From JBBSGC01 sp038254525 (GTDB lineage: Bacteria > Actinomycetota > Actinomycetes > Propionibacteriales > Nocardioidaceae), in assembly GCA_038254525.1 (NCBI GenBank), contig JBBSGC010000004.1, forward strand, positions 1 to 39,456: 39,456 nucleotides of DNA, given 5' to 3'. The translations under genes and the position numbers were made by a program. Below are positions 15,817 to 23,200 of the stretch, piece after piece. Position 1 is the stretch's first letter. Every line of letters starts with the position of its first letter. The notes beneath the pieces were generated by a model that was given only the letters and a program-made list of their open reading frames with translations, did no database searches and had not been told where the DNA came from.

Positions 15817-18177
15817 CTAGTCCTCCACGGACACGAGCAAGCCACCTGGCCGCCGAGCCCGGGAGCGGGCCCAGGCCGAGTGCGACTGCAGCAGAGATGC
15901 CGGGAACCAGGTGGCCAGCCACCGGGTGCGCTGGGTACGGGTCGAGGCCAGCGCCTTATAGACGCACGTCTCGGCGTCCCGCAGCCCGTCGGGTCGAGAC
16001 ACCGAGCGGGCGTAGCGGCCCTGCTCCACGGCCAGTACCAGGGTGTTGAGCGCCGCCACCACCGAAGCATCGACAGGCCCGTCGACAGGTGCAGAGCGAT
16101 CCAGGCCGGTGCCGGACAGGCGGGAGCGGATCGAGCGCCCGATGTGTCGCGGCGTCGTCGCGTCCGCCCAGTCCATCCGCAGGTCGAGGACGTGTTCGTG
16201 CAGTTCGGCCCAGGCTGCTTCGGCGCTGCTGGCCGGGTCGGTGACGCGGCGCCATCGCCAACGGGCGATGCCTGACCGCAGCAACCGCGGTAGCGCGGCT
16301 AGCGCGGCTAGGCCCAGCACGACCAGCCCCACCACGCCCGCGGTGCCCCAGGGTCCGCCGGACCGACCGGCCACGGTCGCTGACCCGGGCGCCGTGGGCA
16401 GGTCGCTGGGGATCCGGAGATCGCCGTGTGTGGGGGTCTCCCTGCTCCCGCTCGGGTTCGGGGTCTTGGTTGGATTCGCACCCTGGTTGCCGAAGTCGGG
16501 TGCCGCGCCGCTGACCGAACTCGGGGTCGGCTCGAAGCGGACCCAACCGACGCCAGCGAAGTAGAGCTCGGGCCAGGCGTGCATGTCCTTGCCGCGGAAC
16601 TCGTAGGTGCCGTCGGCGGTTGCTTCGGGCCGCAGGAATCCGACCACCACCCGAGAGGGGATGCCGAGGTGACGCGCCATCAGGGCCATCGCGCTGGCGA
16701 ACTGCTCGCAGTAGCCGGTCCGCGTATGCCCGAGGAAGTCGCTCACCGCGTCGAGCCCGTTGCCGTCGTTTGCATCGGCCAGGGAGTAGGTGAAGCCGCC
16801 GCCGGAGCGGAACCAACGCTGCAACGCCAACGCCTGGTCGAAGGCGGTGGGGGCGCCCGCCGTCACTGTGTCGGCCTGGTCGATCAGGACCTGCGGCAGC
16901 GCCACCGGCAGGTCGAGATACTGCTGGACGTCGGCGCCCGGTGCCCGGGAACCCTCCAGCTGGGCTGTTGTCGGCTGCGCGAGCGCGGCGGTGAAGCCAT
17001 AGCTGGTGCCGGCCGCGGTGGCTCCTTCCTGCCCGATCCGTGCGTCCATGGCAGCTCGGTCGACCAGCCACGAGGTGGACACGTTGATGGTGGTGGGGGA
17101 GTAGACCAGCGGCAGCCACGTGGTTGCCAGGTCGTCGGTCACCGCGACCGAGTAGCCATATCCCTGCTGGGGCACCGTACTGTCCTGACCGGGCGGTGGC
17201 GGCAGCGGCGAGTCCGCGCTGACCGCCGAGTCCGGTGGGCGTGGTCCGACCTCCCACGCGTCGCCGGTGAAGACGTCCAGGGCGGCCAGCCGGAAGTAGC
17301 TGGGATCCGGGTCGTCTGTGCGCACCCGGAGCAGCACTGCGTTGCTGACCGTCCCCAGGTTGCGCCGCAGGTCGAGCACCGGGTTGGTGACGTCGACCTG
17401 ACCTGAGCTCCCGTCGCCGGATCCGCCGCCAGAGCCGCCGCTGCCGAACAGGTGCGGGCTGAAGGTCGGGACCACGATCGGCAGCACGGCGGCCAGCGCC
17501 ACCGCCCCGAACCCGATTCGCAGCCGCGAGCGCCGCAAGCCGCCATCGTCGACCTCGTTCGGCCGGTCCCAGAGCGAGCCCGCGGTCGAGATCTGACGGC
17601 CCCAATGGGTCAGCCGCTCACGCTCGTCGGCGGCCAGGAAGAAGACGAACCCCAGCGCACCGGGGACAAAGGAGAACATCGACACGTGCCCGCCCAGCTG
17701 CGCGACCGGAACCATGTAGATGAGCAGGAACAGCAGCCCGAGCAGCGGCACGCGCCGCAGTGACACTCCCACCAGATCCACCACGATGCCGATCGCCACC
17801 ACGATCAGCGCCATGGTCATCGTCGTGTCGCTGTCGACCGGCAGCGGAGCGGCGAACCGTTGTGCCGAGTCGAAGAAGTCCGCGAACCGGTCGCGCAGCG
17901 TGCTGAGCGTGTACGCAGACGGCACCTGCCCGTGGCCGTAGGCGAGCACCGCCAGCTCCAGCGCGACCGCGACCTCGACGAGCAGGACGACCACGCTCGG
18001 CGCGCGGCGGGTGCGCAGAAGTGCGCCCACGCCCATCACGACAACCAGCAGGCCAGCGGCATCGACCAGATAGCGCCGGTTGTAGAGCAGGGAGCCGAAC
18101 GCAACCGTGCTGCTGAGTGTGGCGACCCACGCCCACAAGGTGATGCGAACCTGCTCGGACCACAGTTGTCTGCTCAT
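15817..18177 (-). CDS. TgpA-like membrane transglutaminase-like protease/transferase
   Basis: Membrane protein of 786 aa with a DUF3488-type multi-helix N-terminus (about six helices within 1-240), a large extracytoplasmic region, a transglutaminase-like core, a Ser/Thr/Pro linker, one more helix (about 600-620) and a cytoplasmic DUF4129-like tail. Core residues are Cys490 in TGYCEQFASAMALMAR and His533 in DMHAWPELYF; the third triad position, usually Asp in a FDPT motif, is Glu549 in RFEPTP. The ATG at 18177 overlaps the DUF58 stop (ATGA on the minus strand); an upstream in-frame Met would overlap the neighbour heavily. Third gene of the moxR-DUF58-tgpA operon, a very widespread arrangement thought to act in envelope protein maturation or stress. 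The substrate is unknown. Confidence 0.9.
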   Translation of the reverse strand: MSRQLWSEQVRITLWAWVATLSSTVAFGSLLYNRRYLVDAAGLLVVVMGVGALLRTRRAPSVVVLLVEVAVALELAVLAYGHGQVPSAYTLSTLRDRFADFFDSAQRFAAPLPVDSDTTMTMALIVVAIGIVVDLVGVSLRRVPLLGLLFLLIYMVPVAQLGGHVSMFSFVPGALGFVFFLAADERERLTHWGRQISTAGSLWDRPNEVDDGGLRRSRLRIGFGAVALAAVLPIVVPTFSPHLFGSGGSGGGSGDGSSGQVDVTNPVLDLRRNLGTVSNAVLLRVRTDDPDPSYFRLAALDVFTGDAWEVGPRPPDSAVSADSPLPPPPGQDSTVPQQGYGYSVAVTDDLATTWLPLVYSPTTINVSTSWLVDRAAMDARIGQEGATAAGTSYGFTAALAQPTTAQLEGSRAPGADVQQYLDLPVALPQVLIDQADTVTAGAPTAFDQALALQRWFRSGGGFTYSLADANDGNGLDAVSDFLGHTRTGYCEQFASAMALMARHLGIPSRVVVGFLRPEATADGTYEFRGKDMHAWPELYFAGVGWVRFEPTPSSVSGAAPDFGNQGANPTKTPNPSGSRETPTHGDLRIPSDLPTAPGSATVAGRSGGPWGTAGVVGLVVLGLAALAALPRLLRSGIARWRWRRVTDPASSAEAAWAELHEHVLDLRMDWADATTPRHIGRSIRSRLSGTGLDRSAPVDGPVDASVVAALNTLVLAVEQGRYARSVSRPDGLRDAETCVYKALASTRTQRTRWLATWFPASLLQSHSAWARSRARRPGGLLVSVED

Positions 18178-19496
18178 GTCCAGCTGCCCCCCTTGGGAAG
18201 TCCCGGTCCTGCGGCCGCCATCTCGGTACGGACGCTTCCGATGCGCCGGAGCATGGCTCCCAGGCGCGCCCACGCCTGCGCCGGTGAGTCATCGGGGGAG
18301 ACCGGCGTCGCGTACCAGCCGTGCCCGCCCAGCACGCCGGCCAACCGTTCCGCCGGCGCATGGGCAGCGGCCTCGCCGGCGGCTCCCCAGGCCGCGGTGT
18401 CGATGACCAGCGCGATCACCGTCGAGCCTCGCGAACGCAGCCTGGACAGGTCGGCGAGGTCGGCAGCGTCGAGACTGCCGAGGATGGCGATGACCAGTCC
18501 CGACACTCCGACCAGCGCATCCACGGCGTTGGACAGCGCCGCGTTCGGCGAGTGGCTCAGCACCGCCAGCTCGTCGAGGATCGGACCGGACTGCTCGGCG
18601 TCATCGGGCCGCCGGTCGTGCCAGGCGTTGGACTCGCTGTCGTGCCGATCTGTCACCAGGCGGACCGAGTAGCCGGCGTGTGTCATGTGGACGGTGATGG
18701 AGGCGGCGGCCGAAACCCCCCACTCCAGCGATGACGCGGCGCCGTTGCCGACGTGCGCGCTGCGCCGCGCGTCGAGCAGGATCGTCGCGCGGGACTGCCA
18801 TGGCTGCTCCTCGCGGCGGACCATCAGCTCGCCGATACGTGCGGTGCTGCGCCAATGTACCCGCCGCAGGTCGTCGCCGCGGCGGTACTCCCGCACGGTC
18901 ACGTCCTCGGCGCTGCCGACGGCAAACGCCCGTGGCCGGTTCTCACCGGTGCCGGTCCAGGCCCCGTTGATCGAGATCGCCGGCAGCGGGTGCACCGTCG
19001 GCACGACGACCACCGGTGTCGTGTTCTGGAACGTGCGCACCAGCTCGATCAACCCGAACGGGTCGGACACCCGGACCGACAGCGGTCCCACTGAGTAGTG
19101 CCCCCGAACCTCTGAGCGGACCGTGTACGACACCTCCTCGTGCCAGCGCGGGCCGGCCTGGTCGAGGATGAACCGTGCACGGGTGCCGAGTGCGTAGGGC
19201 ACGGCGTCCTCGAGCAGCAGCAGGCCCATGGGCAGCACGCCGTCGTTGGCGAGAGCCAGCGTCACCGTCGCCGGCTGGCCCGCCGACACCCGCGACGGGG
19301 TGAGGTGCCGGTTGGCCATCAACCGGTACCGAGCCTTGCTGACGACCAGGGCCGTGAGCAGCGGCAGCGCCATCGCCAGCACGCCCACCCGCAGCAGTGC
19401 GTCGTAGCCAAGGAAGAATGCGCAGAGCGTGACCGTCGTCCCCGCCGCCAGGAAGGCGCGGCCCCTGGTGGTGAGTGCGGCCAGTGCCTCGCGCAC
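18174..19496 (-). CDS. DUF58-domain protein (MoxR partner, VWA-like)
   Basis: Protein of 440 aa from the GTG at 19496, 4 bp after the moxR stop. Two adjacent hydrophobic segments near the N-terminus (about residues 12-50) anchor it. A beta-rich region carrying ANDGVLPMGLLLLEDAVP and VRGHYSVGPLSVRVSDPFGL follows, and then the DUF58 signature VREYRRGDDLRRVHWRSTARIGELMVRREE, with the RxGDDxRxxxW core. The C-terminal part resembles a von Willebrand A fold (ILLDARRSAHVG as the first strand with a DxRxS-type metal site). DUF58 proteins are thought to be substrates or adaptors of MoxR ATPases. Middle gene of the leftward operon; its stop overlaps the transglutaminase start. Confidence 0.9.
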   Translation of the reverse strand: MREALAALTTRGRAFLAAGTTVTLCAFFLGYDALLRVGVLAMALPLLTALVVSKARYRLMANRHLTPSRVSAGQPATVTLALANDGVLPMGLLLLEDAVPYALGTRARFILDQAGPRWHEEVSYTVRSEVRGHYSVGPLSVRVSDPFGLIELVRTFQNTTPVVVVPTVHPLPAISINGAWTGTGENRPRAFAVGSAEDVTVREYRRGDDLRRVHWRSTARIGELMVRREEQPWQSRATILLDARRSAHVGNGAASSLEWGVSAAASITVHMTHAGYSVRLVTDRHDSESNAWHDRRPDDAEQSGPILDELAVLSHSPNAALSNAVDALVGVSGLVIAILGSLDAADLADLSRLRSRGSTVIALVIDTAAWGAAGEAAAHAPAERLAGVLGGHGWYATPVSPDDSPAQAWARLGAMLRRIGSVRTEMAAAGPGLPKGGSWT

Positions 19497-19500
19497 GGGT

Positions 19501-20517
19501 TCAGCCCCGCCGGGAGGAGCCGCTGGGCGCCGGGCGTCCGGTCTCTGGCACCGGGACGTTGGCCAAGATGGTGGCCAGCACGCCGTCGGAACGCCGACCT
19601 CCGATCGCGGCGTCGGCTGACAGCAGCAGCCGGTGGCCCAGGACTGCCGGTGCCAGCCGTTGCACGTCGTCGGGCAGCACGTAGTCACGTCGGTCGAGCG
19701 CCGCGGCGGCCTTGGCCGCGCGGACCAGGTGGAGGGTCGCCCGCGGGGAGGCGCCCAGCCGCAGGTCGGGTGAGCGTCTGGTCGCCGTGCTCAGTGCTAC
19801 CACGTAGCGGCGCACCGCCGGCGAGACGAACACGTGCCTGACGGTGTCGACCACCTTGGCCACCTCTGCGGCGTCGGTGACCGAGGACAGCGCGGACAGC
19901 GGGTCAGCGCCGGCATGGCTGTCGAGCATGGCTAGCTCCGCGGACTCGATCGGGTAGCCGATCGACATCCGGGCCATGAACCTGTCTCGTTGCGCCTCGG
20001 GTAGCGGGTAGGTGCCTTCCATCTCGATCGGGTTCTGCGTCGCGATCACCATGAAGGGCTCGTCGAGTGCGTAGGTCACGTTGTCGACAGTGACCTGACG
20101 CTCCTCCATGCACTCCAGCAGCGCCGACTGCGTCTTGGGCGAAGCCCGGTTGATCTCGTCGCCCAGCACCACGTTGGCGAACACGCCGCCGGGGCGGAAC
20201 TCGAACTGACGCGTCTCCTGGTTGTAGATGGAGACGCCGGTGACGTCGCTGGGCAACAGGTCTGGTGTGAACTGGATGCGCCGCATGCTGCCGTCGATCG
20301 AGCGGGCCAACGTCTTGGCCAGCATCGTCTTGCCGACGCCCGGCACGTCCTCGATCAGCAGGTGGCCACCGGCGAGCAGCACGGTGATCACCGACCGGAT
20401 GACCTCGGCCTTCCCCTCGATGACCTGCTCGATGTTGCGCTGAAGTCGTTGCGCCACCTCGGTGAGCGCGGTGAAGTCGCCCCCTGGCGCGTTGACCGGC
20501 GAGTCCGTGGTCGTCAC
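19501..20517 (-). CDS. moxR: MoxR-family AAA+ ATPase
   Basis: AAA+ chaperone-like ATPase of 338 aa, first gene of a three-gene leftward operon. The GTG at 20517 follows GAGGGAG by about 8 bases; the open frame extends upstream, but that stretch covers the intergenic region and mraZ on the other strand. Motifs: Walker A DVPGVGKT (57-64), Walker B with GDEINR (119-124), sensor 1 ATQNP (159-163), the MoxR segment EGTYPLPEAQRDRFM (167-181), and the C-terminal lid with LGASPRAT. MoxR proteins act with VWA/DUF58 partners on protein complex assembly. The operon is divergent from mraZ across 211 bp, so envelope maturation and division genes share one control region. Confidence 0.94.
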   Translation of the reverse strand: MTTTDSPVNAPGGDFTALTEVAQRLQRNIEQVIEGKAEVIRSVITVLLAGGHLLIEDVPGVGKTMLAKTLARSIDGSMRRIQFTPDLLPSDVTGVSIYNQETRQFEFRPGGVFANVVLGDEINRASPKTQSALLECMEERQVTVDNVTYALDEPFMVIATQNPIEMEGTYPLPEAQRDRFMARMSIGYPIESAELAMLDSHAGADPLSALSSVTDAAEVAKVVDTVRHVFVSPAVRRYVVALSTATRRSPDLRLGASPRATLHLVRAAKAAAALDRRDYVLPDDVQRLAPAVLGHRLLLSADAAIGGRRSDGVLATILANVPVPETGRPAPSGSSRRG

Positions 20518-20672
20518 GCGATGTCTCCCTCGAGCCGGTCCGGTCCCCCGCAGGCCGCGACGATCCTCCCAGCCTGCCACGCCCATTGTGCAGGGCGCTG
20601 ATAACGATGCGGCAACGGCCGCCCGGAGCCCGCGGACCTGGCTGACCAGCACCGAGCAGTGGGCGAGCCACG

Positions 20673-20714
20673 TTGACGATGGGGCGCAGTGGGGTAAAGT
20701 GGCGCACAGTGGAG
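20673..20714 (+). promoter_or_regulatory. mraZ promoter with three phased MraZ boxes
   Basis: A -35 TTGACG (20673-20678) and a -10 TAAAGT (20695-20700) are spaced 16 bp, a good SigA-type promoter. Three TGGNG elements, TGGGG (20690-20694), TGGCG (20700-20704) and TGGAG (20710-20714), repeat at exactly 10 bp, placing them on one helical face across the -10 and start site. MraZ is known to bind TGGGN-type repeats with 5-nt spacers, so this is its autoregulatory operator. The third box overlaps the ribosome site. Confidence 0.85.
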
Positions 20715-20728
20715 GAGAGAGGTGGCGC

Positions 20729-21160
20729 ATGTTCCTTGGGACGCACACTCCTCGCCTCGACGAGAAAGGCCGGCTGTTCCTGCCGGCGAAGTTCCGCGAC
20801 GAGCTGCAGGGAGGTCTGGTGATCACTCGGGGCCAGGACCGTTGCCTGTACGTCTGGAGCCGGGAGGGCTTCACCGAGCTGACCTCCCGGGTGCGCCAGT
20901 CGCCGTTCACCAACCGTTCCTCACGGGACTTCTTCCGCATCCTGTTCTCCGGCGCTTCCGACGAGCTGCCCGACAAGTCGGGCCGGATCACGATTCCCGG
21001 CGTGCTCCGCGAGTACGCCCGGCTCGACCGTGACTGTGTCGTCATAGGCGCGATGGACCGGGTCGAGATCTGGGACGCCACCGCCTGGCGCGACTACAGC
21101 GCCGAGAAGGAGGACGCGTTCTCCTCGATGTCGGAGGAGGTGATCGAAGGGGTGTTCTAG
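20729..21160 (+). CDS. mraZ: MraZ transcriptional regulator
   Basis: Nucleoid-associated repressor of the dcw cluster, 143 aa with two SpoVT/AbrB-like MraZ domains. The first begins FLGTHTPRLDEKGRLFLPAKFRDEL (residues 2-26) and the second centres on DELPDKSGRITIPGVLREYA; each carries the conserved D-x-K/S-G-R DNA-binding core. The end EVIEGVF is typical. The ATG at 20729 was chosen because family members start M-F-x-G and because promoter, MraZ boxes and a GGAGGAG/GAGAGG ribosome site lie immediately before it; a longer frame back to 20462 would translate the promoter. First gene of the rightward cluster. Confidence 0.97.
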   Translation: MFLGTHTPRLDEKGRLFLPAKFRDELQGGLVITRGQDRCLYVWSREGFTELTSRVRQSPFTNRSSRDFFRILFSGASDELPDKSGRITIPGVLREYARLDRDCVVIGAMDRVEIWDATAWRDYSAEKEDAFSSMSEEVIEGVF

Positions 21161-21336
21161 CCGGTGCTCCGCCCGTCGTCCGACGAGGTCTCCGCGCCGC
21201 TCCACACGTACTCCGACGCCACTTCCCCGGCGCCAGAGGTCCGTTGAGGCGGCGGCGCGAAGACCTGGACGGACGAACGACGGAACCGCAGTAGGCACCA
21301 CCCGTACCAGCCAGTCCGCACCAGCGAGGGGTCGAG

Positions 21337-21555
21337 ATGAGCACCGGAAGCGTCAAGGCCGGTGGAAGCCGGCGCCCGGCCGAGCCGGCACGCGGGCTGC
21401 TGCCCGACGCGGCGCCGCGCGTCGGCGCGCATGTGTACGCCGGCAAACGGGTCCGCGACGACGTGCGAGAGGGACTGGCCGTGATGGCGTTCTCGATGTC
21501 GGTCGCAACCGTCCTGGCCTGCCTGCTCACCGTGCTCGCCCACGCCGCCGGCTGA
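21337..21555 (+). CDS. Small single-helix membrane protein between mraZ and rsmH
   Basis: Unrecognised 72-aa protein. The ATG at 21337 is preceded by GAGGGG at a good spacing, and the stop lies 14 bp before the rsmH start, so it fits the operon. The first 40 residues are Gly/Arg/Pro-rich and likely disordered, ending in a basic YAGKRVRDD segment. A single hydrophobic helix follows (about 49-70: VMAFSMSVATVLACLLTVLA), giving a cytosol-in, type II-like small membrane protein. The 176 bp between the mraZ stop and this ATG hold no gene that I can see. Some other actinobacteria have a short hypothetical gene at this position, as far as I recall, but I know of no function. Confidence 0.65.
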   Translation: MSTGSVKAGGSRRPAEPARGLLPDAAPRVGAHVYAGKRVRDDVREGLAVMAFSMSVATVLACLLTVLAHAAG

Positions 21556-21569
21556 AGCACCGGCGCACC

Positions 21570-22535
21570 GTGGACTCACCGTCGACCGGCCGGGGCCATG
21601 TGCCCGTACTCCTGGAGCGCACCGTCTCCCTGCTCGCCCCGGTCCTTCAGAACAGCGGTGCGGTCCTCGTCGATGCGACCCTGGGCATGGCCGGTCACGC
21701 CGAGGCGTTGCTCCGAGCTTGTCCGCAGGCACGCGTCATCGGCCTCGACCGTGACCCCCATGCGCTGGCCACTGCGAGGGAGCGGCTCGGCGACCTGGCC
21801 GACCGGGTCCACTTCGTGCACGCCGTCTACGACCGCCTCGAGGAGACCCTTGAGGCGGTCGGCTCACCCCGGGTCGACGCGCTGTTGTTCGACCTCGGGG
21901 TCTCCTCCATGCAGCTGGACGAGGTTGACCGCGGCTTCTCCTACGCCCATGACGCACCGCTGGACATGCGCATGGACCCGACGCGCGGACGCACGGCCGC
22001 CGATGTTCTCAACGACTCCTCCGAGGCCGAGCTCATCCGGGTGCTGCGCGACTTCGGCGAGGAGCGGTTCGCGCGGCGGATCGCGGCTGCGGTCGTGCGC
22101 AAGCGGGCGAACGCGCCGATGCGCACCAGCGCCGAGCTCGTCGAGGTCATCCGTGAAGCCGTGCCCGCGGCCGCCCGACGCACGGGAGGCCATCCGGCCA
22201 AGCGCACCTTCCAGGCCCTGCGGATCGAGGTCAACGAGGAGCTGGCCGTCCTGCGTCGGGCACTGCCGCAGGCGGTGTCGGCGACCTGCCTCGGTGGGCG
22301 GCTCGTGGTGCTCGCCTACCACTCACTCGAGGACCGTCTGGTCAAGACCGAGCTGGCCCGACACTGTGCGGTGGACCTCCCCCCGGGGCTGCCGGTGCTT
22401 CCGCAGCACCTCGAACCGCGTCTGCGCCTGCTGACCCGGGGGGCGGAGAAGGCCGGTCCCGAAGAGGTCGCTGTCAACCCGAGGGCACGCTCAGTGCGCC
22501 TACGGGCCGCGGAACGAGTCCGGGAGGCCGCATGA
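21570..22535 (+). CDS. rsmH: 16S rRNA (cytosine-1402-N4)-methyltransferase RsmH (MraW)
   Basis: SAM-dependent methyltransferase for N4 of C1402 in 16S rRNA, near the ribosomal P site. The protein is 321 aa, the normal size. It begins with HVPVLLERTV (10-19); the SAM site is VDATLGMAGH (34-43) and VIGLDRDP (56-63). LLFDLGVSSMQLD and GFSYAHDAPLDMRMD are the family signature, followed by the insertion domain, KRTFQALRIEVNEEL and VVLAYHSLEDR, and a C-terminal NPRARSVRLRAAE. The GTG at 21570 has little ribosome site and probably relies on coupling to the small ORF ending at 21555. Its stop overlaps the ftsL start (ATGA). Confidence 0.97.
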   Translation: MDSPSTGRGHVPVLLERTVSLLAPVLQNSGAVLVDATLGMAGHAEALLRACPQARVIGLDRDPHALATARERLGDLADRVHFVHAVYDRLEETLEAVGSPRVDALLFDLGVSSMQLDEVDRGFSYAHDAPLDMRMDPTRGRTAADVLNDSSEAELIRVLRDFGEERFARRIAAAVVRKRANAPMRTSAELVEVIREAVPAAARRTGGHPAKRTFQALRIEVNEELAVLRRALPQAVSATCLGGRLVVLAYHSLEDRLVKTELARHCAVDLPPGLPVLPQHLEPRLRLLTRGAEKAGPEEVAVNPRARSVRLRAAERVREAA

Positions 22536-23191
22536 GCACACCCACCAGGGCCCCGGCAGGTCGCGCTCTGCGCCCGGCGCCGGCGGGCCCACCTCGGCTC
22601 AGGGTCGTCCCGACCCGGCGTCCGGCACCGCGAGGCAGGTCGTTCGCCGTCTTGGTGGTGAGCATTCTGGTGGCCGGCCTGGTCGGACTGCTGCTGCTCA
22701 ACCTGTCCATGCAGAACGGTGCGTTCGAGCTGGCTGGCCTCCAGACGCAGTCCGACGCCCTGCACACCCAACAGCAGGCGCTCACCCTCGACGTCGAGTC
22801 CGCCTCGAGCACCCAGCACCTCGCGAACAAGGCGGTCGCCCTCGGGATGGTCCCCAACCCGGACCCGGTCTTCCTGAACCTCTCCGACGGCTCGGTGACC
22901 GGGCACCCCACCCCCGCCGTGGCAGGCACCCCGCTGCCTGGACTCGGCCCGTCGGGCCAAGCCGGTGGTGGCGGCGCGGGTCACGTTGCGGGGACGAGCT
23001 CGACGGGCGGCCCCGTGGACGGCTGGGCGCACAGCGGTCCGGCGAGTTCCGACCCGCCGACTGCGGGTCCACCCGGACCAGGTCCTGGCGGCCAGACTCG
23101 CACCGGCCCCATTCACGGGGCGGTCGGGCCCGGGGCGAACCCCCCGGCGGCACCCGCATCCGGTAGGGGCAATGGCCACGGACACGGATAG
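22532..23191 (+). CDS. ftsL: FtsL-like septal protein with long Pro/Gly-rich tail
   Basis: Bitopic division protein of 219 aa, called by position between rsmH and ftsI and by topology. It has a basic Pro/Arg-rich cytoplasmic N-terminus (1-37), one transmembrane helix (about 38-57: FAVLVVSILVAGLVGLLLLN) and a short periplasmic coiled coil (about 58-105, LAGLQTQSDALHTQQQALTLDVE). FtsL with FtsB bridges FtsQ to the FtsW-FtsI synthase. Past residue 110 there is an unusual tail of about 110 residues, almost entirely Gly, Pro, Ala, Ser and Thr, ending GRGNGHGHG; most FtsL proteins are near 100-120 aa. ATG overlaps the rsmH stop; ftsI follows after 9 bp. No primary-sequence signature exists for FtsL, hence the moderate confidence. 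Confidence 0.78.
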   Translation: MSTPTRAPAGRALRPAPAGPPRLRVVPTRRPAPRGRSFAVLVVSILVAGLVGLLLLNLSMQNGAFELAGLQTQSDALHTQQQALTLDVESASSTQHLANKAVALGMVPNPDPVFLNLSDGSVTGHPTPAVAGTPLPGLGPSGQAGGGGAGHVAGTSSTGGPVDGWAHSGPASSDPPTAGPPGPGPGGQTRTGPIHGAVGPGANPPAAPASGRGNGHGHG

Positions 23192-23200
23192 GACGTCTAG

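Noticed and set aside
20462..20728. N-terminal extension of MraZ
   Set aside because: It would translate the promoter and operator; MraZ proteins start at the M-F-L-G motif.
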